Shown piece after piece: positions 31,576-47,070 of a DNA stretch of 64,000 bases. Under the pieces are notes generated by a model. That model saw nothing but the letters and a program-made list of their open reading frames with translations. It did no database searches and was not told the DNA's origin. Position 1 is the stretch's first letter. Each line of letters opens with the position of its first letter. The translations under genes and the position numbers were made by a program. Origin of the DNA: Coffea arabica (taxonomy: Eukaryota; Streptophyta; Magnoliopsida; Gentianales; Rubiaceae). The DNA lies in NCBI RefSeq assembly GCF_036785885.1, contig NC_092317.1:7442501-7506500 (forward strand). The letters are read 5' to 3'.

Positions 31576-32393
31576 TAATCATCTTCATTCAATTCAATTG
31601 AATTCAGGTAGCCAGCCAGCTCTTTTTGCTTCTTTCTACCACTTCTTATGCTGGATACTGCTGGTCTGATCCTGCTGCATGCACCACTTATAAAATGCAA
31701 CTGTCCCCTCATCTTTTGTTTTGTTTTTCTCGACCATAAATACTACTAGTACAGACCAGAGAGAACATTTTTCAGAGGCTATCCATCCTAGCTGCTCTTG
31801 TGTAGCTGGGGTATTAATACTATTACTTCAATGAAGAGGAGAGAAAGAAAGAAAGAAAAAGGAACTCTTAATTTCTTGGGGAGGGGAGGTTAGTTGGGAT
31901 TATGAATGCTCCATCATCAATAGCTGAAGCTGACAAATTTGCTGCATCCATATGCTCCTGCTGCTGCTGCTGCTGTTTAACTGCCAAGATTCATTACGGT
32001 TCACAACTACTTTAATTTATTTCAACCTTTAATTTTTTTTTGGGCTTTTATTGTTTTTTCCTTGTAATTTTTTTTTTTGTTGGGGTGTGGGTGGATTTTT
32101 GTTTCGGTTTTCATATATTATATATTGCTGAAAAAGAGGGAGTCAAGAACGCACCATACTAGTATTTCATGCTGTGGGCCTTCGTTTCTTTCTCTGTCAA
32201 ATTGTGTTTTATTGCACACAATTTTTCTGTTTTCTTGCTTCTTTTAGCTTTCTAAACACAGCAAGAATGTTGTATGGTTCGGGTATTGACTTCTGTATTC
32301 TTGAACTTTCTGTCTTTTCAATGGAAATTTCTTGTCTTTAGATTTTATTCTACTGTTTTGATATTGCAACAGCGGATTGTAACCACTCACCCT
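31576..32393 (+). other. 3' UTR and flank of the HD-ZIP IV gene
   Basis: No gene is seen. The stretch includes a CTG/TGC triplet run at about 31958-31976 and several T-rich tracts. A poly(A) site is likely within the first several hundred bases. It ends at the target duplication of the hAT-type element. Confidence 0.5.
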
Positions 32394-32858
32394 TAGGGCT
32401 GTCAACGGGCCGGGTCCGGGCCGGAATTCATTATTCTGGACCCGGACCCGAATTACTATGCCGGATCCGGATCCGACCCGTTTACCCGACGGGTCTTTAC
32501 CCGGAAAAATTTACCAAAATTTATAATTTCTAATAAAAATGAGAAAAAAATATATTTGTAAACTAATTTCTAACTAATGCAAAGAAAAAATCAAATAAGA
32601 AAAGAAATCAAATTAACTTTATTAAAATACATCACCCTAATCAAATTATATTGATAAATATATATTTTTTAAATTATTAATTCATTTATATCCGGATCCG
32701 GGTCTAAAACAGGTCGGAATACTATATTCCGTATCCGACCCATTTTTTTGTTTGACAAAACGGATCCGGGAAACGGAATTAAATCTCTACCCATACCCGC
32801 AAAAATTTCCCGGATCCGGTCCGGATCCGGGTCTAGACCCGACCCGTTGACAGGCCTA
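32394..32858. mobile_element. 465-bp hAT-type MITE with a GGATCCGGGTC-like interior
   Basis: A perfect 8-bp target duplication, ctcaccct (32386-32393 and 32859-32866), flanks the element. Its ends are inverted: TAGGGCTGTCAACGGGCC on the left and TAGGCCTGTCAACGGGTC as the reverse complement of the right. Both arms are dominated by degenerate ggatccgggtc/gacccggatcc words around an AT-rich centre (about 32515-32690). It is non-coding, and an open frame at 32669-32863 merely reads through the repeat. Confidence 0.92.
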
Positions 32859-32866
32859 CTCACCCT

Positions 32867-33986
32867 ACCCCCTTAGTAGGTGTGGATCTTGCACGAGTTC
32901 AATTAAATACATCTCCTATTGATTAGGTGTACAAGCAAATAAACTGGGATTTTTTTTTTTCATTTACCTTCTTCTATTTCTTTTGTCCATCACCCTTATT
33001 TTTAAGTTATCAAAACTTGAAACAATGGTACTAGGAAAATGGAAAATTTATCTTGATGAAAAAATTAACCATTATGCTAATTGAACCAAATAATTTATCA
33101 TTTCATTTGTAGCCTATGGAAGGTTGTTTATGACTTAATTGTATAAAGAATTTGATTTGTTTTCATACTTTAAAACTTTTTAATAGAGGACTTAACCAAA
33201 TGACGACATGTACACTTACTTTTGATGAGATCTTGGTCTAATAATCTTCAAACTTCATAAATTCTCGATTCAAATAGTACTGTTTGCGGGTTGATTTACG
33301 GTAGTGTTGAGTTGCAAATTGCTTGATCTCACTATTGAGATTTAGATTTAATCTTATGTTAAAAAAAAAATTGAGAAAATTGTTTAAAAATATCTCTCAC
33401 ATTTTGCCAAATAAATTTTTTTGTCCTTCACTTTTAAAATATTAATTTTACGTCTCTCACAAATTCAAGTTAACGAAATTCGGTCTCAAATAGAAACCGA
33501 ACTTCACCATCCAAGCAATTGCTGACTGGAGGGAAGCTCTGAGAACCTTAAGTCTTGCTACTCACTCATACTAAGTTTCGATGTGGGACAACATCTGAAA
33601 TCACCATATGACTCATATGTAGTCATTTTAATGTAAAAAAAAAAAGTGAGATCTCACATTTTTAGTATCAAGAATGAATACAAATTGAGTTTAGTTCTAC
33701 TTTTTTTAGGGAAAAAATGAATATAATTCGGATCAGATCCCACTTTTTTAAATGCAAAAATGAACATGGAGGAGGTTCGTTTGTTTAGTTACAAATAGAA
33801 TCTAACCTTTTGTCTCCAAAGACAAAAATGATCAAGGGCAGGTGGTCACGTGATGGATTCAAGGTAAAAAGCGATCGAAAATCTAGGTTGAAATCAAACT
33901 TTATATTTTGTAAGAAATACAAAATTATCATCTTAAAAGTAGAACTAAAAAATTCATTTGACGGGATACGAGAAACGTTCAACACA
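32867..33986. other. Intergenic, no gene seen
   Basis: This is AT-rich sequence without a convincing coding region. A motif around 33578-33590 (cgatgtgggacaac) resembles words often found in plant retrotransposon LTRs, but no paired end could be identified. Confidence 0.4.
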
Positions 33987-34000
33987 ATTGTCCTTAAAAA

Positions 34001-34227
34001 ATCAACTTTCTCTAAAGGAGTTGGCCACCACACTAATTGTGTGATAGGAGGTCAAGGGTTCAAACCTTACCTCCCATCAATGTGCCTCAATATGAGATTT
34101 ATTCTAAATCCGTATGGGTGTGTGGTGCACTCGTCTAGTCTGACGGTGAGTAGGTTCTCCCTACCCTTAGAAATAGAAGTAGATTAAACTAAATTAGATG
34201 TCCCGTTAAAGTAAAAAAAAAAAAAAG
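34001..34227 (+). mobile_element. SINE-like retroelement with poly(A) tail and 14-bp target duplication
   Basis: The element is bounded by a perfect 14-bp direct repeat, attgtccttaaaaa (33987-34000 and 34228-34241). It ends in a tract of about 14 A residues. An internal Pol III B-box-like sequence GGTTCAAACC lies at 34057-34066. A weaker A-box-like tggccaccac lies about 35 bases before it, a tRNA-like spacing. The length of about 227 bp, the tail and the duplication fit a tRNA-derived SINE. The open frame crossing it is not a gene. Confidence 0.8.
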
Positions 34228-34241
34228 ATTGTCCTTAAAAA

Positions 34242-35902
34242 TTTTGCCATACACTGAGAAACAGTAGATGTACACACGAATCTAATATCTGTAGCATCCA
34301 TCCATCAAATCCATCTCGCACCCGACTTTGCCGTCCGAGCCTCCAACAACAATCTCCCTGTCACGGTGGTCCTGGAGTGTGAGAATAAAGACGGCCATGA
34401 GTTCAAAGTCATTGTGGGTGGGACCAAAACAATGACAGATTGGATAGCTTTTTCGTTAACATCAATTTAATTTAAGGCCACCACACCACTGTTGTATTGT
34501 ATGACTCAGAAGTTGGGAGATTTAATTCGACAATAACGTACAATAAAACAATTAATAATCCATCCGTGTGTACCTCAGATATTTCAATACCCTTCCCCCC
34601 ACCCTTTTTTTTCTCCCTCCGTCTCGTAAAAAAATAGGCTCATTTTTCTTTTATATCTATCCCAAATTATACGTCTATTTCCATTTTTAAAGAGCCAGTT
34701 AGTTTGTTGTTTTACTAATAATCCATCCGTGTCTCTTATTTTGAATGAATGGTCTAATATTCATAAGGGGTATTTGAGGAAAGCAAGAATAAAAATAATT
34801 ATTGTAACTATATTAACTAAATTTCTTAATCTACGTGGAAAAAGAAGTAGACTTATATATTTTTATGCGAGGAAGGAGGGAGTAACTAATAACAATAATC
34901 GGGGTTTCTTGCTATGTAAGATAAAAACACGTACGTATTCTTTCTTAAAGCCAAGGAAGTGGATGGGTTCCATCAATCTCGGGAAGAAAATTGGCGTTGG
35001 GGGCCATACTAATTAATCTCATTGTGCCCACATCAAATGTGGAATAGTCCATATTCACACAAAGTTTTTTTTTTTTTTTTGCTGTTTTGGTACATGCTTG
35101 ATGATGATTTTCGCATTCTCCTTTAATCCAAAGTGTTATGGTTGGGTTGAGTAAAACCAACAACAATTACACTTGGATTGAGGGTTTTTAAAAATTGGTT
35201 GAAGTTGTAATTCATTCTTCAGAAGGGAATTGCACATTGATTATGCTGCTGGATTTTAAAACCATTGATTCATTCGAGTGAAATGAATACAGTTAAAGAA
35301 TCAAATCCATCTTAAAACCTTAATAATCATATGATGGCTAGAAGTCTGTGATTTTGAATGTCGACATGGTGCTCAAGTTCTTGAATCCTATAGCATATAA
35401 TTCATACCTCAATTGGGATGGCAAAATAAATTCAGGCTGAAGGCTAGGTGAAAGCCTTCAATTTCTGCCAATGACCACCACTGCAGTGTTAGTTATAGTC
35501 TGTCCAACATTATTAAGTTCACATTCTAGCATGTTTTAATTTTCTATTGCTAGCTAAATTAAAAAAAAAAAACTTTAAAAAAAAGAAAGAAGGAAAAGGG
35601 TCCTTCAATTTGGTGGGTCCGATTTCTTTTGAATTTTTCTATATAATTGGCATGGTATAATTAGGAGGAATTTTATGTCGGTCCAATACTTGAAGTAATA
35701 GAGGCACTAGCAAGAAAGAGAAATCCTAGGAAATTATAGGATTTCCTCCTGAGTGCTGAATTCTGATCAGTATTGATCAGCAGCAAGAAAGCATGTGATC
35801 ATCTTTCTCGAATTGGAGGCAGCGCATGTAACTGATCTTCAACTTCGCCCTAGGGAGCTTACAATGTGCAAAACAAGGAATTTGTACCTCAAATCTTGAG
35901 TG
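34242..35902. other. Intergenic, no gene seen
   Basis: AT-rich sequence with homopolymer tracts (for example a T run at about 35066-35081). No coding exon, RNA gene or bounded transposon was recognised. Confidence 0.4.
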
Positions 35903-36054
35903 TGTTTGGATTGTAGATTATTTGGGATAATTTTTTTGAAAAAACATACTGCATCACTTTTTTGACGTGATTCACGCGAGATAAAAAAATAATTGAAAAA
36001 TATGTTGATGATGATACAAGGAAATGAACTCTGGCGAATAATCTACTATCCAAA
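35903..36054. mobile_element. About 152-bp TIR element (MITE)
   Basis: The left end gtttggattgtagattatt matches the reverse complement of the right end (aataatctactatccaaa) with about one mismatch. The interior is AT-rich and non-coding. I could not identify a clear target duplication, so the family is open; the ends resemble hAT-like plant MITEs. Confidence 0.65.
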
Positions 36055-36157
36055 TGATTAGGTCGTATAATTGTACACGTCAAATAAGTAACAAAATACA
36101 ACCATCATTTTTTTTTCACACAGTCTATGCATAAAAATACATAATTAATTTGTCGAT

Positions 36158-36270
36158 TGGGTGGTTCAATCGGTAAAAACTCGTTTACCTTACGTAAGAG
36201 AATCTCGTATTCGAGTTTTGCTAGCGGTAATCTCTTATTAGTAGAATTATCTGTAAGAACCACCGTGAAC
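36158..36270 (+). mobile_element. Possible SINE relic (tRNA-like A and B boxes)
   Basis: TGGTTCAATCGG (36162-36173) resembles a Pol III A box. GTATTCGAGTT (36207-36217) resembles a B box at tRNA-like spacing. No poly(A) tail or target duplication was seen, and the sequence does not fold as an intact tRNA by eye. Confidence 0.35.
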
Positions 36271-37701
36271 GCCTGAAAAATGCACTAATGGATTCCTTTG
36301 GCATCAGAATGGGACGGCATTCCTCCCCTAAATTTTCACTTGTGTGCACTGAATGAGCCTAACTTGCGTCGACTGACCGAGCATACTAAATGAGAACAGA
36401 CAATGTTGAGGATTTGATAAATAGCCAAGAAGGGGGAGCAACTCTAGTAGCACATACATATATATGAGGGCCATTTTCCCACCTAAGAAATAAAGTCATT
36501 GACCACTTTGCATTAAAGCTTACAGATAAATAGAATGGGCTATTCAATAGTCATTTCTACAGTCCAAGGCTTATCAGATAGCCTAATAACGACAGTGACT
36601 AATGCATTAATGACTTGAGGAAAAAGGGAAGAGAAAAGAACCCATCAAAATGTCAATCTTTTTCAAGTTGTCAAAAATAGATTGGAAAGGGCACCAACCC
36701 AATCCTATGAGCTTGAGCTATCAGTGTATATCTTGGTCTACTTGTGAATTCCCAAGCTGTTTGATTCGGCTTACTTAGCAAGAAAACATATTTATTCACT
36801 TACTTCCCCATCATTATTTGGAGTGAAGTTTCAATTTTGCGTAGTGAGAAGGCATCTCATCAGCAGCGACCATTCTCTGGGTAATTTTCTCTTCATTGTG
36901 TTGGAGTAATATAATGTCAATATGCTCTCTTTTGAGTCATTAACCAAAATTTTACTTCTTTTTTTAGTAGCGGAAGAATGAGATTTAGGAAATAGGGAGC
37001 TAGATAGGGAAATTGAATATAAAATCTTATTTGAAATATTAAGATTTCAATAACTTAACAGATTCAGATTTGCTATTATCATTTGGTAAAATAAAAAAAA
37101 AACATATTCAGATTTCAAATTTCAAACTTCATTTTTGTCAAACACTGCCTAAGACTTCTAATTTTTAGAGACTAAGCCTTTACTTAAATAGTTGTACTTA
37201 ATCGTTAATCATTAACAAAATAAGTTACATCCACTTGAGAATGATATGCTTAACAATATTCATTACGTTCAATTTCAAGTGTAATAAGCAGATGCCAACT
37301 AAAAAGCAATAAAGAGAAAGCAAAGTCATACCAAAACCCAAAAAAAAAGAAGACCAAATCAAAGGGCTAAAAGATTCATTACTTAGATATCAATTTTCAT
37401 TTATCATTGTGGTAAGTTTCGATTTATTAATTTTCCCTTGTTCGTGAACTTAAAAAGCTTTTGAATGGCAAAAATGTCAATCTACACCTTAAGTTGCTTT
37501 TTTATAATTTTTTTTTTTTGTCATTGCTGCTAATGAAGGAGCATAATACATCATCAAACAGGCCCCATAGCTTGCCTCTCTTGACTTCTACAATGAGTTC
37601 ACTATGAAACCAAGAAATGCAGATCGTTAAACTCTTTACACTTCTAATGGAAAAAACTGCAGAATGGTAGCATAACAGAGATAAGCAGCATCAGACCAAT
37701 C
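36271..37701. other. 3' flank of KAE1, no gene seen
   Basis: The stretch is AT-rich and lacks coding exons. The part next to 37701 probably contains the KAE1 3' UTR. No transposon borders were recognised. Confidence 0.4.
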
Positions 37702-41895
<4,194 letters not shown>

Positions 41896-42534
41896 CTCTA
41901 ATTTACGACAGAAATTGTGATTGGGATGAGGTCCAGGGGCTGGCCGGCAGAAATAGAGACAATGCAAGGTAGAATGTATGTGTTATGCAAACCAGTAACA
42001 ATGAAGAAATCAGATATCAAGGCAAAACAGAATGACAAGACATCACATACGCAAATACAGAGTGACGACAAATCAAATACAGAAGTAAATGCATCCACAG
42101 ACATGCAACATGTAAATGTTCAATCAAAATGAAGATTGTAAATGAGAAATGCAATTGTGCATCGTCCAACAGTAAGATAAATTAGTTATGGGGCAGTTAC
42201 ATTTTTCTAACTACAAGGCCAAACAAAATAGTAGCTAAAGTACTGCAATACAGAAATCAAATTTTCACACAATCAATTCACTTTATGTTCAATCCCATAT
42301 TCTCTTCTCCTCTAACAGGCTAGGCTACTGCTCAAGTCTTTAATTGATGTAAATGTGACAAACTATGACACTGTAATGTCATTAAGACCATATTGAAGCA
42401 AAGGCTTTGCAATCCTAGAACATATATAACTTTTGGGGTGCTGAGATGACAACCAAAACATCACTTGTGCAGCATCCACCACCTGAGCAATGCCCCGCCC
42501 CCAAAAAAACGCTGCCTAGTTGATACAAACAACT

Positions 42535-42820
42535 CCTGGAAACATCCCGGGACTACCTAACATGTTCATCATACACTGGAATAAGGGCATCAGCTGCACT
42601 TAAAAAATGTACATGCCAACACATCGGATTAATGGCCTCGGCTCCTCTAGACAATGTACAACCCAATCCGTTAAACACCTCCTGGAAACATTCCACGACT
42701 ACCTAACACGCTCATAACACACCAGAATAAGTGCCTCTGCTCCACTAAACAATGTACAGACCAACACACCAGATTAAGGGCCTCAACTCCTCTAAACAAT
42801 GTATAAACCAACACAAAAGG
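42535..42820. repeat. Nested tandem repeat upstream of KAE1 (period 146 bp)
   Basis: The block starting cctggaaacatcc recurs 146 bp on (42535 and 42681). Each unit contains two related sub-blocks with the text aatgtaca..ccaacac..ggattaagggcctc..ctcctcta, so about four diverged sub-repeats are present. It lies 0.6-0.9 kb upstream of the KAE1 start codon, possibly in a 5'-UTR intron. Confidence 0.7.
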
Positions 42821-43189
42821 ATTTATAACCCGGACAAAGAATTGTAAACTCTAAGCCCTACAACCTTTTAAGGAGTGTATCAGAAAGCTCATCAGCACCA
42901 GACCACAAAACCAAGTATAGCACGAAAAATGATGTTACTAGCAGCTAGTGATTCTTTCTTCCTGTATAATTCCAAAATATTCCCAAAATACAAACAAAAA
43001 CAAAAAAATTTAAATTTGGAATAACGTAAACAGGAACAGAAATCAAAATGATAACCTAAGAACAATAGAACTGCAGGTGGAAATCAAAATGATAACCTAA
43101 GAACAAAAATTCAGTAAATATGAATATTTCTCATACCAAATTCCAAATCCTTCCTTATTATCTTGAAGAGAGTTTGTTTTTCCGTTATT

Positions 43190-43232
43190 GGGTGGCCGTT
43201 GTGGTGGTGGTGGTGGGGGCGGCAGGCTGCTA
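43190..43232 (+). repeat. GGT-rich tract upstream of KAE1
   Basis: A run of ggtggtggtggtgg followed by gggcggc is unusual in this AT-rich sequence and could mark the 5' end or core promoter of KAE1. The role is inferred from position only. Confidence 0.45.
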
Positions 43233-43280
43233 CTGTGGGGTTTGGCGGGAGAGGTGAGAAGCTTTCCGTGGAAGAAAGAA

Positions 43281-43367
43281 TATACGATGACGTTTAGGTA
43301 TTATTGCTTGGGAATTGCCTGGAGAACGGGGTTAACGAGTCACAACACAATACGATGACGTTTAGGT
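43281..43367. promoter_or_regulatory. Duplicated TGACGT-containing motif near the KAE1 promoter
   Basis: The text tacgatgacgtttaggt occurs at 43283-43299 and again at 43351-43367. Its TGACGT core is a typical bZIP target. The spacing of 68 bp and the position about 1.4 kb upstream of the KAE1 ATG make a promoter role possible but unproven. Confidence 0.35.
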
Positions 43368-43773
43368 TTTATGTTTTCAAAAAGAGCAAATGGTGCAAAA
43401 TGTCATCAAACTGTCACCTTTACCGCTTCTCGTCAATTAACCTTTTTCTTAACCAAAAATATTAAGGATTAACTTTTTATATACTGAATGTATTTAAAAA
43501 AATTATTCAAATATTAATTAACTTTTTTGTAGCAAAAAATGTCACTCAATTCTTTAATACGTGATCTATTAGTCATTTCGTTAATGGTTACAAGAAAGTC
43601 ATTCACATAACTTGATCATTGAAGGGTAAAAATGTCTCAAAATTGCCCTCGTAACATGTAGTCCCTTGCAAACTCTGAAGGTGATCCAATACGTCGCACC
43701 CAGTTCCTTGCGTAGTTGGAATCATGACAAACTAATCTATACTCACCTGGCGCAAAGATCACACAAGATTTAT

Positions 43774-46700
43774 TCTGATACCATCACAACGCAAACTCAA
43801 GAGTTGGTGTGAGGCCCCCACTTCTCCCTAAGGCAAACCCTAGGGTATCAGCGAGATGTCTGCCCAACTCTCGTCAGGACTCACACACTTATTCAAGCTT
43901 AAAAGGAATCCACAAGTCAATCATAGATTTAGAATTAAAGAAATTCTTCAGATATACAAGTCACAACTTCTAAAACTACCATTTATAATTACAAATCAAA
44001 TCCCCAAATATAACAAAATTTACACTTCAGAAGTTTCCAATCTCATACACAAGATTTTACTAGTTTTGACCAAAAGTTGCTAGTCTAAATTCTTCAACGT
44101 TCACTTCCAAAACCTGTTAATGAAAACAAACTTGGGATGAGCTAACACTCAGTAAGGCCAAGAAAATTAAACAAGCAAACAAGTAGCATAGTTGAAAACA
44201 GCTTTAACATGAATTTTCATGTAAGTGTACAAGTAGGAAATAAACACACATGGAAGGATACAAGTGCTCTCAAGAGTTATTTTCACGTCTCAACCGATTC
44301 AAGCCATCTGGGTTGACTCTCCGTCAACTCAAGTAGTATCATGACCGTAGCGCTCCACTTACTCCCTCCATCCAACATAACACCCACTCGGATCCGAAAC
44401 CAAACATTCATATAGTGGCGATACTATTCGAGTATGCCAAGCGAGATTTCAAAAGATCAAACTATATCATTTCCCAAGGTTCACCAGACTTCTCGACCAA
44501 GCCCTTGCTGGCTCGAGTTACAAGGTTAGCCAATGGGTTAGGGTGTTCCCACCAGCATGATTTATCGATAAGACCACGTTTCAATCGACTTAAACTCGTT
44601 CATAGCACTGAGTCAGGATGAGCGGTACCTCCCACCCAAATAGAGTGTGATACATTCTGCCGCTCAATGCTCACGAGTTAAAAAACATTTTCAAGTACAA
44701 GTGCAAGTCATATATAATCATTTGACAATTATCATTCATTCACAAGAGAAAGAGGACGAGGGCGGTAAAGTACACCCTCACCTCGGCAAGTTCACGTATC
44801 ATATAGTACTTGTACAACATCATTTCAATCATATTAGCATTGAACATGCACTTGACACTCACCGAAATCAAGAACGTAAAGCAAGAGCAAGGCAAGATTA
44901 AACGAGTTCCTCAGGATTCTCTTGATCACCTGAGACATGCACAATTACAAATCACCTAGATATTCAACTAAGATCTAGTAGTATTCTTGCTACCCTCACT
45001 CAAGAGATAATACGTTCAAATCGAAGACAATTATCACTTACTAACTTAATCCACGAGGGTAGTATTTGAAAATATCTAAGAATGCATTAATTCAAGTCAA
45101 GTCAAGTCCAAGATTCTCCAATTTGAGGGTTAAACAGATCTCTGAGTTTTGGTACGAAAATTGAAAAATATGAAAGATTATTTTCTTGTCAAAATTTCCT
45201 AGTTAAACGCCCAAGTACAAGTCTTGACTGCTTTAATTAAGATAATTTGTTAAAAGTGTAAAATTTTGAGGAAATGAGAGATACATTAGCGAGAGAAATT
45301 CAATAAAGATACATTTGAAGTCAAGGTAGTGAAAAAAAAAAATCAAGGTAAGAGATTGGAAATTCGAGATTTTTAAAGTCCAAAAACCCGTTTCTATGCT
45401 TCAGGAATCTACTGAGATGAATAGTAACAGTAACTTTAAAAATTCGCAACTCAAGTTTCACAAGTCAAAAAAAATTATGAAAGTTATACCGTTGAAAAAT
45501 AGATTTTTAGTACTACCACATCCCAGAAGACACTTTTTCAGAGATTCAAATCACAAGTAGGTCAAATATTCGATCCAAGTCAAAAATTCATTTCCTGAAG
45601 GAACAGGACATTCAAGCAGGATAACCTACTTTAAGGAGTCAGGGACAGTAGTACACATGGAGGAAAAACATGAAACTTTTACAGAACAAAGGCCCATGAG
45701 TCTAGTTTCAAATGCCGCTGACGACACCTCAATCAGATTTTTCTACACCAAGATATAAGTATTTTACTGAGACTGGTCAGTGAAATCCGAAAATCTGGAA
45801 ACTCATTTTTTTTACTTGGAAAAACTCATTTTTTTTCTTTTAAAAATACAAGACTTTATTCAAACCACCCACACACTTAAGTATGACATTCATACCAACA
45901 ATTAAAACTCTAGATCTATTTTCAAATGCAACAAATGGAACTCAATTTGGACCTTTCTACATCAAGATACAACATTTCAAAGAAAATTAATTTTTAGGAC
46001 CTGTTTTTACGAAATTCCAATTCTGTCATACTTGACAGAGTTTAAGAATCTGATCATAACTAAAGTTACGCAACTCAAAATTTAGTGTGGTTTGCGGCGT
46101 TGAAAACTAGATTCAAAATGCTAAAAATCACTAGAAGGAACTATCATGAAATTCGTTTTGTAAGATAGACAAAATTGAGCTACAAACTGCAGCTTTGACT
46201 ATTTCTCGGATGCAAGCAGTGAAGAATTTCAGTCATCTATACCGGTTCACTACGGCTCATAGGAAATGAGTTAGGGGTCGCATTTTATACCAACGGAAAG
46301 CTCTCAGAGTCTAGTTTCGGATGCCACAAACGACATTCGATTTCAACTCTCAGACAGAGAGTTATAACAAAAAATGTGAACACTGGTTGGGGTTTCCTGC
46401 TTAGAAAATTTCCAGAATTCAACCTCACTTTAACCCTATTTTAACACAACCAAACGGAAAACTTTTTAGGAGATATTTCATACACATAACCACCAACATG
46501 TATCAAGTATTATTGCATCAAAATAACATAAAAAATTCGAAATTAACATGAAAGCTTCAACAAGACAAAAATCGGACAGCATATACTTTCCTTCCTCTAG
46601 CTTTCTTTCCAACTTTTCCAACTCAAACTATACCATATCTCATCGAAGCAAGTAACAAACAAGCAAATAAACACACAAAATCCTCAAGGCCTCTACCTAC

Positions 46701-47070
46701 CAAGCCACCTCAAGTCCACTATCTAGTGTCAAGGTTCATAGAACCCATCAACAACCCAACTTAACTAGTTACAACTAACTAAAAACTAACCATAAGATGG
46801 AAGGAAAATAAGAGTTTTGAGAATTACCTTCCCTCACAAGAAATCAGGTTCTAAATCACCAAGAATCTCTCCCCCTTCAAGTCTCCTACTAAGCTTGAGG
46901 ATGCTCCAAGAGAATAGGTTAGGTTCGAGCAAGATTTAGGGAGCAAAAGAAAGAAGATGAAGCTGAAATTTCCTTGGCAAATGAAGGAAGAAGATTCGGT
47001 CAAGTGAGGAGAAGAAGAGATTGTTTTTGTGAGCTTTTGTGGGGACGTATAGGCTGGAATGAAGCATAAG
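43774..47070 (-). mobile_element. Long LTR of a truncated or solo LTR retrotransposon
   Basis: At 43774-43783 the plus strand reads tctgatacca, whose complement TGGTATCAGA is the start of the primer-binding site for initiator Met-tRNA. The LTR then begins (plus strand) at about 43808 with tgtgaggcccccac. A 24-bp spacer separates them, which is longer than usual. In element orientation (minus) this is the 3' end of the left LTR followed by the PBS. From there to about 47070 the DNA is non-coding, with sentences typical of long plant gypsy-type LTRs. No gag-pol coding was seen on either side. About 140 bp of possible leader remains on the PBS side before ordinary sequence. The outer end is approximate. 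Confidence 0.55.

Noticed and set aside
31137-31712. A 191-codon open frame antisense to the last HDG11-like exon
   Set aside because: It mirrors the GC-rich, low-complexity coding of the real exon and has no independent family signal.
33810-34187. A 125-codon open frame
   Set aside because: It runs from unique DNA into the SINE across its target duplication, so it is chance read-through.
36158-36230. A tRNA gene
   Set aside because: A- and B-box-like words are present, but an intact acceptor stem and cloverleaf are not; it is listed only as a possible SINE relic.
43856-44901. Three open frames in the LTR region
   Set aside because: They lie inside non-coding LTR sequence and show no gag, protease, RT or integrase motifs.
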